Shown here: in pieces, positions 25,535 through 33,929 of the stretch
Numbering within the stretch: position 1 is the stretch's first letter
How the letters are laid out: every line of letters starts with the position of its first letter
Source: Methyloradius sp035460505
Lineage (GTDB): Bacteria; Pseudomonadota; Gammaproteobacteria; Burkholderiales; Methylophilaceae
Reading direction: 5' to 3'
Assembly: GCA_035460505.1 (NCBI GenBank)
Contig: DATHWP010000007.1
Span: 1 to 64,000, forward strand
DNA: 64,000 nucleotides
The notes under the pieces: model-generated
The model's input: the letters and a program-made list of their open reading frames with translations, nothing else
Told to the model about the DNA's origin: nothing
Database searches by the model: none
Translations under genes and position numbers: made by a program

Positions 25535-26356
25535 ATGATGCTTAAAAGAGTCGGTTTGTTTCTTTGCCTTTCTTTATTTTGCCTTTGTGCACAGGCCTTA
25601 GAGTTCAAGATTATTACCTTACAGCATCGATTTGCATCAGACATTATTCCTACTATCCAGTCTATGGTGGGCGATGATGGCAATGTGAGCGGTATTGATA
25701 ACCAGTTGCTTGTTCGTGCCTCGCCTGAGCGCATGGCGATGATCGAGCAAATCGTGGCTACGCTCGATAGCGCCAGAAAAAACCTGCGTATCACCGTCAG
25801 CCATGAAGATATGCGCCAGAGTAATAGCAATCAGGCTGGGGTAAGCGGTAATGCGCGAATTGGCAACACAGACATCAATCTTGGCCAGCCCCGCCGAGGA
25901 TATGGCCAGGACAACCTAGAGATTGATATTGGGCAACATGAAAATACAACAAGCCAATCAGGCAGTGAATTTATTACGGTAAGCGACAGCGGCAGCGCTT
26001 TTCTTCGTGTGGGGCAATCTGTACCATTTACGCAACAGTGGCTGGTATGGACTCAGCAATATGCGCATATTCAACAAGCTACCATCTATCAAGACATTAC
26101 GACAGGGTTTGCAGTGAGGCCGCGTATGATTGGCGGGCAAGTTGAATTAGAGGTAAGCCCACGGATTTCTAGTCTGAGTAGCGGTGATGTCATTGATTTT
26201 CAGGCTTTATCGACCGTTGTTCGTGTAACACCCGGGCAATGGTTCGATTTAGGTGGCACTATGCAAACACGTGATAATGTCAGCCGCGCTATTTTAAGTG
26301 GTCAAGGTAGTAGTGGTAGCCAACAATCCAGACTGATGATTAAAGTTGATGAATGA
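25535..26356 (+). CDS. Short secretin-like periplasmic protein
   Basis: This 273-residue protein has a signal peptide (LFLCLSLFCLCAQALE) and then an N0-like domain (FKIITLQHRFASDIIPTIQS, GIDNQLLVRASPERMAMIEQIVATLD) as in GspD/PilQ secretins. It lacks most of the pore; a C-terminal half with RVGQSVPF, GFAVRPRMIGGQVELEVSPRI and VVRVTPGQWFDLGG resembles the start of the secretin domain. It is too short to form a normal secretin channel. It may be a secretin accessory protein or a reduced paralogue. The first of two adjacent ATGs (25535, 25538) is listed. An 8-bp hairpin (26359-26380) follows, without a T-run. Confidence 0.75.
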   Translation: MMLKRVGLFLCLSLFCLCAQALEFKIITLQHRFASDIIPTIQSMVGDDGNVSGIDNQLLVRASPERMAMIEQIVATLDSARKNLRITVSHEDMRQSNSNQAGVSGNARIGNTDINLGQPRRGYGQDNLEIDIGQHENTTSQSGSEFITVSDSGSAFLRVGQSVPFTQQWLVWTQQYAHIQQATIYQDITTGFAVRPRMIGGQVELEVSPRISSLSSGDVIDFQALSTVVRVTPGQWFDLGGTMQTRDNVSRAILSGQGSSGSQQSRLMIKVDE

Positions 26357-26570
26357 AACGCTTGAAAGCGGCTTCAAGCGCCAGATTCTTGCTCGTTTTG
26401 GTTTCAAAATAGGCAGAATTAAGACAATTTCAAGAAAACTAAACTAACTTGCAGAAAAAGGCTGGTTTTTTTTCTCGGAGATGGTAGAATTTTCTGCAAT
26501 CGGTAGCGCCAAAGGGCGTTGTCGTAAAGAACTTTAAAATTTATCGACTTCATTGTTAAGGGAAACAAAA

Positions 26571-26783
26571 ATGACACGTTCCGTACTGTTCGCTGCTCTG
26601 CTAGCTCTTGGTCTTACCGCTTGTGGTCCTAAAGAAGAAGCTCCTGTTGAAGCTCCAGCTGCTGAAGCTCCAGCTGCACCAGCTCCTGAAGCTACTCCAG
26701 CACCAGCTCCTGAAGCTGCACCTGCTGAAGCTCCAGCTGCTCCTGCTGAAGCTCCAGCTGCTCCTGCAACTGACGCTAAGTAA
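26571..26783 (+). CDS. Small Ala/Pro/Glu-rich lipoprotein
   Basis: This 70-residue protein starts MTRSVLFAALLALGLTACGP, a lipoprotein signal with lipobox LTAC and acylated Cys at residue 18. The mature chain is almost entirely Ala, Pro and Glu, encoded by imperfect repeats of a GAAGCTCCAGCT unit. GGGAA lies 6 bases before the ATG. Asp is not at position +2, so outer-membrane sorting is expected. Such chains form extended, disordered spacers; the function is unknown. It is followed by a strong terminator and is likely well expressed. Confidence 0.8.
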   Translation: MTRSVLFAALLALGLTACGPKEEAPVEAPAAEAPAAPAPEATPAPAPEAAPAEAPAAPAEAPAAPATDAK

Positions 26784-26823
26784 TACTAGGCGCCATTTAC
26801 TGGCGCTCGTGTAATGCTTAAAC

Positions 26824-26850
26824 AAAAAGCCGACTTTTAGTCGGCTTTTT
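26824..26850. terminator. Rho-independent terminator
   Basis: AAAAAGCCGAC pairs with GTCGGCTTTTT around TTTTA. It ends the small lipoprotein transcript and can also serve the convergent metallo-hydrolase gene. Confidence 0.95.
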
Positions 26851-26905
26851 GTTTTGCACAGTTCAGTTTTAGATTGCTGTGAGTTTTTGCATTAGAGGAG
26901 CGTAT

Positions 26906-27679
26906 TCAGGCAATTTGTCGCCATGTAAAACCCAGCTCTTGTTCTGCAATTCCTATCCAATCTTCTTCGCAATTTAATACCTGAGACAGCGCTTTTTTTA
27001 CTAATACCTGCGAATTATTTTTAGCGCTTAAATGTGCAGCGATTAGGTGCTGTAATTTGCTTGTATTTATTTTATCTAAAATGCCAGCAGAGCTCTGATT
27101 GTCTAAATGCCCTAGTCGGCTGCTAACCCGTTGTTTTAATGTCCATGTATAAGGGCCATTCATTAACATATCTAAATCATGGTTACACTCGAGCAGAAGA
27201 GCATCGCAAGCATCGAGCATGGCTTCGATATGGGGTGTGGAAGTACCTGTGTCGGTGAGTACACCGAGTTTTTTATCGCCGTCGCCAAATACATACTGCA
27301 CTGGTTCGCGCGCATCATGCGGTACGGGGAACGGTTGGACTTGAATATCACCTATCGAAAATAGCTGATGGCTATCAATGACATGAATGGCGATTTGGTG
27401 GTTATCGGGCAAAAGCCCTTCGACCATTTTGTAAGTGCCATGGGTCAACCAGACTGGAATACGATATTTATTCGCTATCTTGAATACACCGCCGGCATGG
27501 TCATCATGCTCATGCGTGACCAGAATGCCCGTGAGCGATTCTGGAGTGACGCCAAGACGTTCTAAGCGATTCACCGAGTCACGTATGCCAAAACCACAGT
27601 CCATCAGTAGCGTAGTTTGCTGGTGTTCGACTAACAAGCCGTTGCCAGCGCTGCCGCTACCGAGGGAAGCGAATCGCAT
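26906..27679 (-). CDS. MBL-fold metallo-hydrolase (YycJ/WalJ-like)
   Basis: This 257-residue protein begins MRFASLGSGSAGNGLLVEHQ, typical for the YycJ/WalJ branch, followed by the metal-binding motif THEHDDHAGG near residue 55, a further His in PVPHDAREP near 120 and Asp in LTDTGTST near 143. The active site should hold two divalent metals. WalJ has been linked to exonuclease activity and to coordination of cell division with replication in Gram-positives; the role here is unproven. The start codon shares one base with the stop region of bamC, so both are in one operon. Confidence 0.87.
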   Translation of the reverse strand: MRFASLGSGSAGNGLLVEHQQTTLLMDCGFGIRDSVNRLERLGVTPESLTGILVTHEHDDHAGGVFKIANKYRIPVWLTHGTYKMVEGLLPDNHQIAIHVIDSHQLFSIGDIQVQPFPVPHDAREPVQYVFGDGDKKLGVLTDTGTSTPHIEAMLDACDALLLECNHDLDMLMNGPYTWTLKQRVSSRLGHLDNQSSAGILDKINTSKLQHLIAAHLSAKNNSQVLVKKALSQVLNCEEDWIGIAEQELGFTWRQIA

Positions 27680-28992
27680 TATTTCAACTGGTCATACAGC
27701 AAACTAATGATGCGATTAGCGGTGGCCGATTTCACAGGTTTGCCTTCCTTGTTAACTACGCTGATAGCTGAAGAAGTGCCGCCATCATTTTCATCGATAC
27801 TGATGCGATATTGTTTTTCTGGATTGGTTTTGTCTTTGGTATCACCGCCCCAGAATTTAAGCTTGTCCGCCAAGCTTTTGTCATCTTTTTTCGCAACTAC
27901 TGGTTCAGCCGTGTCGGTGTCCTCAACAGGTTTTTTGTCGTCGTCACCCCAGAATTTCAGCTTGTCGAGCAACCCTTTCTTTTCTTTTGCTGGAGGTGTG
28001 TCATCTATATCCACATCTGAATAACGTACATAGAACAAACCGTTAGAGCGGTCTTTGTCTTCTACCACAAAGCCGATTCGATCAAGCGCTAGACCTACAC
28101 GGCGCCATGCGCGATCGAATGGGTCATTTGCAACTAAATGGAGTGTGCCATCGCTATCTTTGGTCAGTTTTGCACGCATTTCGGTGCTGGCCGCCGTGAG
28201 GATTGAACGTGATTTTTGTTCTTCTACGCCCAGTCGAACCATCAGGCGACGCATCAACTCTGCATCAATATCTTCTGCATCGGCACGCGCTTCGTCCTTC
28301 TTGGTACGAGCTAATGGATTTTTATAGCCACCTTCTACTGTGCCTAGTGTGGTGACGGTGCGTTCCTTGCCATCATCTTGTGCATCACTGACTGAACGGT
28401 GACTCAGATAGATTTCAGTGGTGTTATCGTCTTTACCGCGGTCAAGACGTGTACGGAATTTTTGTCTGGTTTGTAGTGTATTCAGTTTATCAAGCCAGCC
28501 TTGGAATTTATCCAGATAGTTACCGTTATCATCTTTAGTCAAGCTGGATGGATCTACCCATTCTGTTTCCATCACCCCAGTTTCAGGGTTTTCAACACGC
28601 ACGGCAAAGCCAAGCTCAGACCAGAACTCGCGAATCACTGGCCATACTTTCTCTGGCGCAGCCTGAACTACCAACCAGCGTTGAGAGCCTGCACGCTCCA
28701 GTTTTACATTGTCAGGGTTCTGAAGAATTTTCGGTTCGCCGACGACTTGATCCGCTTGACTCTGGTTGTAGCTAGAATAAGTAGTAGAGCCACCAGGTAC
28801 TGTGTAAGTGTCGCTGCTTGAGATCGAGGTGAGATCAGGGGGTACTTCAAGTGGGCGAGCACGGCCAGCCGCTTTGTAGTCAGATGATGTATCGATGAAT
28901 GGAATGGAATCGCAAGCGGAGAGGCCGAATGCAAAGAGCGAGGCGAGTGCGATATTTCTAATCACGGTGGAATGCGGAGTGTTTCTTGGCAT
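27679..28992 (-). CDS. bamC: Outer-membrane assembly lipoprotein BamC (NlpB/DapX)
   Basis: Starting at 28992 the protein has 437 residues: a lipoprotein signal with lipobox LSAC, an unstructured DYKAAGRARPLEVPPDLT segment that is the BamD-binding part in E. coli, and two helix-grip domains. It has an extra linker rich in Asp/Lys near residues 330-370 with a repeated LDKLKFWG/LADKLKFWG motif, making it longer than E. coli BamC (344 residues). A GTG start ten codons earlier (29022) is possible but falls in a tandem duplication. It is part of the outer-membrane protein assembly machine and lies just after dapA, as in E. coli. Confidence 0.93.
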   Translation of the reverse strand: MPRNTPHSTVIRNIALASLFAFGLSACDSIPFIDTSSDYKAAGRARPLEVPPDLTSISSSDTYTVPGGSTTYSSYNQSQADQVVGEPKILQNPDNVKLERAGSQRWLVVQAAPEKVWPVIREFWSELGFAVRVENPETGVMETEWVDPSSLTKDDNGNYLDKFQGWLDKLNTLQTRQKFRTRLDRGKDDNTTEIYLSHRSVSDAQDDGKERTVTTLGTVEGGYKNPLARTKKDEARADAEDIDAELMRRLMVRLGVEEQKSRSILTAASTEMRAKLTKDSDGTLHLVANDPFDRAWRRVGLALDRIGFVVEDKDRSNGLFYVRYSDVDIDDTPPAKEKKGLLDKLKFWGDDDKKPVEDTDTAEPVVAKKDDKSLADKLKFWGGDTKDKTNPEKQYRISIDENDGGTSSAISVVNKEGKPVKSATANRIISLLYDQLK

Positions 28993-29007
28993 GCGTTCTT
29001 TCAACTC

Positions 29008-29041
29008 TACGATTCTCTTCACTTTACGATTCTCTTCACTT
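29008..29041. repeat. Tandem 17-bp duplication in the bamC leader
   Basis: TACGATTCTCTTCACTT occurs twice without a gap (29008-29024, 29025-29041). On the coding strand it places two copies of AAGTGAAGAGAATCGTA directly before bamC and creates the alternative GTG start at 29022. Confidence 0.9.
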
Positions 29042-29130
29042 TTATATAGTATTTAATTGGTTTGGGATTTAGCGCTTGATTTTAAACTGTAATCATTGGT
29101 TTTGGCGATGGCTCAATATGTAAAGTATTG

Positions 29131-30003
29131 TCAGAGCCCAGCAGCAGCCATTGCCTTGTGCAAAGTATCATGATGTTGTGAAGACAATGTGACCAGCGGC
29201 AAACGAATACCAGTGCCGATCAAGCCCATTTCTTGCAACACCCATTTCACGGGAATCGGGTTCGCTTCTACAAATAGTTTCTGGTGTAGCGCAAATAACT
29301 TTCCGTTTATAGCACGTGCTTCTTCGACTTCGCCTGCCATCGCAGCCGCAAACATCTCATGCATGAGCTTGGGGGCAACATTAGCCGTGACAGAAATGAC
29401 CCCATGCGCTCCAAGTAACAGTAATGCCAAACCGCTGGCATCATCACCACTGTATATCAGGAAATCTTTGGGTGCGCGCAAGAGTAAATCGGTGCCGCGC
29501 TCAATGCTGCCAGTGGCGTCTTTAATCCCAATGATATTAGGAATCGCAGCCAGCCTCAGCACTGTGTCATTCAGGATGTCGCAGCCAGTGCGGCCAGGAA
29601 CGTTATAAAGTATTTGCGGAATATCGACGGCTTCAGCCACGCTACGATAGTGCTGGTACAAGCCTTCTTGCGTAGGCTTGTTGTAATAAGGGGCAACTAG
29701 CAGGCAGGCATCTGCGCCTAGTGTTTTGGCTTTTTGCGTAAGTTCTATGGCTTCACGTGTTGAGTTTGCACCAGTGCCAGCAATGACAGGCACACGCCCA
29801 GCCACTTGCTCAATGGTGGTTTTGATCAGCAGGCAATGTTCTTCAACATCTACTGTCGGTGATTCACCCGTGGTGCCGACAATCACAATGCCATCGGTGC
29901 CAGCCTCGACATGAAAGTCGATCAGCTTGCGTAAACTGTTGATATCCAAGCCACCATCCGCATGCATGGGAGTGACGATGGCAACAAGACTGCCTTGCAG
30001 CAT
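29131..30003 (-). CDS. dapA: 4-hydroxy-tetrahydrodipicolinate synthase
   Basis: This 290-residue TIM-barrel enzyme has GTTGESPTVDVEEH near residue 43, the catalytic Tyr in ILYNVPGRTGCD near 134 and the Schiff-base lysine in IIGIKDATGSIER near 162. It condenses pyruvate with aspartate semialdehyde, the first step of the lysine/diaminopimelate branch. Length and motifs are normal. It is upstream of bamC on the same strand. Confidence 0.97.
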   Translation of the reverse strand: MLQGSLVAIVTPMHADGGLDINSLRKLIDFHVEAGTDGIVIVGTTGESPTVDVEEHCLLIKTTIEQVAGRVPVIAGTGANSTREAIELTQKAKTLGADACLLVAPYYNKPTQEGLYQHYRSVAEAVDIPQILYNVPGRTGCDILNDTVLRLAAIPNIIGIKDATGSIERGTDLLLRAPKDFLIYSGDDASGLALLLLGAHGVISVTANVAPKLMHEMFAAAMAGEVEEARAINGKLFALHQKLFVEANPIPVKWVLQEMGLIGTGIRLPLVTLSSQHHDTLHKAMAAAGL

Positions 30004-30031
30004 GAGTAACCTGACCCGAGTAACCTGACCC
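30004..30031. repeat. Tandem 14-bp duplication in the dapA leader
   Basis: GAGTAACCTGACCC is repeated directly at 30004-30017 and 30018-30031, immediately 5' of the dapA start codon. It doubles the region that should hold the ribosome-binding site (GGGTCAGGTTACTC on the coding strand). Confidence 0.9.
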
Positions 30032-30172
30032 GTGAATTAAATCAAAACATTTTAACCGAAACTGACTAATGCCGAAACCATCGTCAACAATCACATTGTT
30101 TAAGAATATATGGTTTAAGTAGATAAGATTTAAGCGGATATAATCTAGCGCATTACGCAAACAACTATAGCG

Positions 30173-30802
30173 ATGATCACATTTAAGCCTGCACCCCCTT
30201 TACTGGTGAAAATGATTGATGCCATTTTGCCGCAAACGCAATGTGGCCAATGTCATTATGCTGGCTGCAAACCTTATGCGGAGGCCATTGCAGCGGGTGA
30301 GGCAGACATCAATCAGTGTCCGCCAGGTGGCGAAACGGGCATTCGTGCTTTGGCGACATTGTTGCATGTTGAATATAAACCACTGAATGCTGAGCATGGC
30401 ACACATAAACCCAAAATGCTCGCCGTGATTGATGAAGCTGTTTGCATCGGTTGTACCTTGTGTATCCAAGCTTGCCCTGTTGACGCCATACTTGGTGCCG
30501 CGCAGCAGATGCATACAGTGATTGCGCAAGAGTGTACTGGTTGTGAGTTATGTCTGCCACCATGCCCTGTGGATTGCATCAGCATGCAAACAATAGAGGC
30601 TTCATCTAGTCTTGATTATCAATGTGACTCAAGTTTTAATGCTCAGCATTTCGCCATATTTATACCTAAGATTTTACCTGAGCAAAATGCAGCGGCAGTT
30701 GCCAGAAGTCGATATGAATTCAAGCTTTTTCGCGAAAAACGCGAGTTGCAGGAGCGCAAACAGCGTTCACTTAATCACAAAAAAGTAGCAGCAAATGAAT
30801 AA
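30173..30802 (+). CDS. RnfB/RsxB-like soluble ferredoxin
   Basis: This 209-residue protein has an N-terminal iron-sulfur motif (TQCGQCHYAGCKPYAEAI, with a fourth Cys in NQCPPGG) and two 4Fe-4S ferredoxin motifs, CIGCTLCIQACPVDAI and CTGCELCLPPCPVDCI. This is the RnfB domain order, but the hydrophobic N-terminal anchor of true RnfB is absent and no other rnf genes are nearby. A soluble electron-transfer protein is likely. It overlaps nth by 8 bases; in E. coli nth ends the rsx operon, so the link is an old one, perhaps supplying electrons for iron-sulfur redox control. Confidence 0.88.
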   Translation: MITFKPAPPLLVKMIDAILPQTQCGQCHYAGCKPYAEAIAAGEADINQCPPGGETGIRALATLLHVEYKPLNAEHGTHKPKMLAVIDEAVCIGCTLCIQACPVDAILGAAQQMHTVIAQECTGCELCLPPCPVDCISMQTIEASSSLDYQCDSSFNAQHFAIFIPKILPEQNAAAVARSRYEFKLFREKRELQERKQRSLNHKKVAANE

Positions 30803-31430
30803 AGAGAAAAGTGAAGAGATTTTTCGCCGGCTGAGCATTGCGATCCCGTCACCAAAAACCGAGCTCAATCACAACAGTGTATTTGAGCTTTTAATCGCGG
30901 TGATACTCTCTGCGCAAGCTACTGATAAAGGGGTGAATATCGCCACAGCCAAGTTATACCCTGTGGCAAACACGCCAGCTGCAATATTGGCATTGGGCAT
31001 TGAAGGGCTGGAGCGATACATCAAAACCATAGGGCTGTATCACAGCAAGGCCAAAAACGTATTGGCGACTTGTGAGCGCCTGATTGAGGTGTATGGTGGC
31101 CAAGTGCCACATACTCGTGAGGCGCTCGAAAGCCTACCAGGGGTAGGCCGAAAAACAGCGAATGTGATTTTGAATACAGCTTTTGGCGAACCAACAATTG
31201 CAGTAGATACCCATATCTTTCGGGTTGGAAATAGAACAGGATTAGGACGCGGAAAAACGCCTTTGGCGGTTGAGAACAAATTGATGAAAATCGTACCTAA
31301 AGCGTATATGAAAGATGCACATCATTTATTGATTCTGCATGGTCGCTATACCTGTGTGGCGCGCAAACCTAAATGCGGTGAATGCGTGATTCTTGATTTA
31401 TGTGAATTCAAGGCTAAGGCAATTACATGA
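30795..31430 (+). CDS. nth: Endonuclease III
   Basis: This 211-residue DNA glycosylase/AP lyase has the helix-hairpin-helix LESLPGVGRKTANVIL near residue 112, catalytic Lys in that motif and Asp in AVDTHIFRV, and the 4Fe-4S cluster ligands CVARKPKCGECVILDLC at the end. It removes oxidised pyrimidines in base-excision repair. Start overlaps the ferredoxin gene; stop overlaps the FIST gene by 4 bases, so all three are coupled. Confidence 0.97.
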   Translation: MNKEKSEEIFRRLSIAIPSPKTELNHNSVFELLIAVILSAQATDKGVNIATAKLYPVANTPAAILALGIEGLERYIKTIGLYHSKAKNVLATCERLIEVYGGQVPHTREALESLPGVGRKTANVILNTAFGEPTIAVDTHIFRVGNRTGLGRGKTPLAVENKLMKIVPKAYMKDAHHLLILHGRYTCVARKPKCGECVILDLCEFKAKAIT

Positions 31431-32536
31431 AGCAAGTAGCTACAGGCCTTGCCATCGGCCATGTACTTGACCCTGCATTGGCGGCTGATGCGGTGAACAA
31501 GGCCATGCAGCAATTGGAGATTACTACCGCTAATGCGGTCATTCTGTTTCTTACCTCTGAATTTGCCAGCGACCCACTGCCAGCGATTCGTGCTGCTGCA
31601 AAAGCCGCGAGCTGTACTCAAGTGATAGGCTGCTCTGCCCCTGGTATTTTTACGCAAGAGGACTGGGTGCTGGATGCGCCAGCGGTTGCGGCGATGGTGT
31701 TTTCAAGAAATATCAGTCTGCAGCCTTTGGCTAATACCAATAATGAGGCCAACACTTTCATACTCGCACTCACTGCGCCCAATGCCATCAATGCCAACTG
31801 GATTACAGCGCCAGGCCAGAGGTATGGTGGCGTTTCAGGCGATGTGATTGGTCAAGGTCCTTTCTCTGTGTGGCAAAATGCTAAAGGTGTTGCTGAAGGT
31901 CATACACAAACGCTCATCAATGGCGTGAAAGTTGAAGTTGGCACTAGCCATGGATTGCATATCCTGAGTGACCCACAACTGATTAACCAGACTAATGGGC
32001 ATGACCTCATTCAACTTGTTGATCAGCCTGCATTAGCTGTTTTACAGGGCGTATATCAACAATATACAAAACAATCGGAAGAGACCTTGCCATTACACTT
32101 GCTGATGGCAGTGACCGCCGATACAGTGGCCGAGATTGAAGCTGGTCATTATCAATTAAGCACGATTGTTAGTGGCAATGAAGAGGACGCTTCGGTGACT
32201 TTGGCAAAAATGCCGCAAACAGGCCAATATTTAAGCTGGGGTTTGCGTGAAGTCGAGGCAGCGCAGGCTGACCTTAAACTGACGGCAGAAAATCTGGTGA
32301 GTGATTTGAATGCTGAGCCAGATTTTGGCATGTTGTTTTCTTGTTTGGGGCGCGGCCCTTATTTTTATGACGGCATAGACCGTGATTTAGCTGTGCTTAA
32401 ACAGCGGTTTCCCGATATGCCTTTGATAGGCTTCTATGGCAATGGCGAAATTGCCCCTATTAACGGTGTCAACGAGTTACTGCAGTATTCCGCAGTGCTT
32501 GCTTTATTTGCATCTACGCAAGAAGAGGTTCGCTAG
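31427..32536 (+). CDS. FIST N/C domain sensory protein
   Basis: This 369-residue protein has a FIST N domain (AVILFLTSEFASDPLPAIRAA and VIGCSAPGIFTQEDWVLDA) followed by a FIST C domain ending in MPLIGFYGNGEIAPINGVN. FIST domains are predicted ligand sensors, often for amino acids, in signalling proteins, but here no output domain is fused. The start overlaps nth (ATGA) and a DUF1841 gene follows after 3 bases. Role unknown. Confidence 0.87.
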   Translation: MKQVATGLAIGHVLDPALAADAVNKAMQQLEITTANAVILFLTSEFASDPLPAIRAAAKAASCTQVIGCSAPGIFTQEDWVLDAPAVAAMVFSRNISLQPLANTNNEANTFILALTAPNAINANWITAPGQRYGGVSGDVIGQGPFSVWQNAKGVAEGHTQTLINGVKVEVGTSHGLHILSDPQLINQTNGHDLIQLVDQPALAVLQGVYQQYTKQSEETLPLHLLMAVTADTVAEIEAGHYQLSTIVSGNEEDASVTLAKMPQTGQYLSWGLREVEAAQADLKLTAENLVSDLNAEPDFGMLFSCLGRGPYFYDGIDRDLAVLKQRFPDMPLIGFYGNGEIAPINGVNELLQYSAVLALFASTQEEVR

Positions 32537-32539
32537 ATA

Positions 32540-32974
32540 ATGGCTTTGTTTAACCCCAGTCGTGACCAAGTGCGGCAATTCTTTTTTGATACATGGGCTA
32601 AATTCAAGCATCATCAGGCATTATCTGACCTTGAGACATTAGCGTTGCAGGTGATGCAAATGCACCCTGAGTATCACAAAGCACTAGATGCCCCTGAACA
32701 TTATTTGCAGCAAGAGTATTTCCCCGAAATGGGCGAAACCAACCCTTTTTTGCATATGAGTTTGCATCTTTCGATTCTTGAACAGATTGCCATTAACCAG
32801 CCGCCTGGTATTGCTACTGCATACCAAACCCTCGTAAAGAAATATAACGACACGGCTACTGCACAGCATGATTTAATGGATTGCCTTGCAGAAACAATCT
32901 GGCAAGCACAGCGTCGTGGTGCGCAACCAGATGCTGAGGCTTATCTAGCTTGCATGCAAACAAAAGCCAGTTAA
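32540..32974 (+). CDS. DUF1841 family protein
   Basis: This 144-residue protein matches the DUF1841 pattern: MALFNPSRDQVRQFFFDTWAK at the start, then HPEYHKAL, FPEMGETNPFLHMSLHLSI and a late DCLAETIWQAQR. It is soluble, without signal peptide. DUF1841 is widespread in beta- and gammaproteobacteria and of unknown function. It probably belongs to the operon beginning at 30173. Confidence 0.88.
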   Translation: MALFNPSRDQVRQFFFDTWAKFKHHQALSDLETLALQVMQMHPEYHKALDAPEHYLQQEYFPEMGETNPFLHMSLHLSILEQIAINQPPGIATAYQTLVKKYNDTATAQHDLMDCLAETIWQAQRRGAQPDAEAYLACMQTKAS

Positions 32975-33012
32975 ATGATATGTATGAATCAGCGCAAAAT
33001 TAAAGGTGAAGT

Positions 33013-33567
33013 ATGAGTGAACAACACGCATGGCTGACTGAGCATGGTGACTACCTTTACCGCTTTGCCTTGGCACGCTTGCGTGATCCGCATCAAGCAG
33101 AAGATGTGGTGCAAGAAACTTTGCTGGCTGCCATCCAGAATCAGTCTTTTGAAGGTAAATCTGCACCCCGTACCTGGCTCACAGGCATACTCAAACATAA
33201 GATTATCGATCTCATGCGTAAACAGGTACGCGAGCAACCGATGGAAGATATAGGCGAAGACTTGCCTGATGAACCTGGTATGGATGAGTTTTTCTTTGGT
33301 GATAAACGCCATTGGGACGAAGCCCCACAACGCTGGGATGTGCCAGAAAGTGATCTAGAGCAAAAACAGTTTTTTATTACCTTGCAAGCCTGCATGGATC
33401 GCCTGCCGAAAAAGCTAGCCAGCTTATTTATGCTGCGCGAAGTGCAAGAAGAGGACAACGAAGAAATCTGTAAGGCACTCGGTATTACTGCGACCAATGC
33501 TTGGGTCATGCTATATCGTGCCCGCATGAGTCTGCGTAAATGTATGGAGTTAAACTGGCTGAGCTAG
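33013..33567 (+). CDS. ECF-family RNA polymerase sigma factor
   Basis: This 184-residue protein has sigma region 2 (YRFALARLRDPHQAEDVVQETLLAAI, then TWLTGILKHKIIDLMRK) and region 4 with helix-turn-helix (KLASLFMLREVQEEDNEEICKALGITATNAWVMLYRARMSLRKCM), separated by a long acidic linker. It is distinct from RpoE at 37565. The following gene encodes a small zinc-finger anti-sigma factor, so this is a complete ECF module; the target genes and the inducing stress are not visible. Confidence 0.92.
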   Translation: MSEQHAWLTEHGDYLYRFALARLRDPHQAEDVVQETLLAAIQNQSFEGKSAPRTWLTGILKHKIIDLMRKQVREQPMEDIGEDLPDEPGMDEFFFGDKRHWDEAPQRWDVPESDLEQKQFFITLQACMDRLPKKLASLFMLREVQEEDNEEICKALGITATNAWVMLYRARMSLRKCMELNWLS

Positions 33568-33611
33568 TCGCTGCTAGTGGCCATTGATTATGAATAAATC
33601 CAGGTTAAGAC

Positions 33612-33863
33612 ATGTTGAGTTGTAAAGAAGCAAGCCGACTAATCTCACAATCACTAGACCGTCAATTGACGCTAGGTGAGCGATTAAGCCTGCGTTTTCA
33701 TTTGGTATTTTGTGACATGTGTACTGCTTTTAAGAGGCAACTTGGCGTTATTGGAAGCGCCGTAAAACGATATAGGTTAGCGATTGAGAATAATCAAGAT
33801 ATCCAGCTTTCAAAAGAGGCGAAAGCGCGCATATCCAATACCATTCAGTCCAGCCAATCCTGA
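33612..33863 (+). CDS. Zinc-finger (ZAS) anti-sigma factor
   Basis: This 83-residue soluble protein contains the HX3CX2C zinc motif (FHLVFCDMC) of ZAS-domain anti-sigma factors and an N-terminal Cys (MLSCKEASRLIS). There is no membrane segment, so it should sense cytoplasmic conditions such as redox state through zinc release. It lies 44 bases after the ECF sigma gene, its presumed partner. Confidence 0.87.
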   Translation: MLSCKEASRLISQSLDRQLTLGERLSLRFHLVFCDMCTAFKRQLGVIGSAVKRYRLAIENNQDIQLSKEAKARISNTIQSSQS

Positions 33864-33929
33864 TATTGGAAAATCAGCTTGGTCTTGGATAAAATAAATG
33901 TTCCAGTTTTTAGTTTGATGAGGCATTAA

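Noticed and set aside
26608..26814. Leu/Gln-rich open frame overlapping the small lipoprotein gene
   Set aside because: It is a shifted reading of the GAAGCTCCAGCT repeats; only the lipoprotein frame has a signal peptide and ribosome-binding site.
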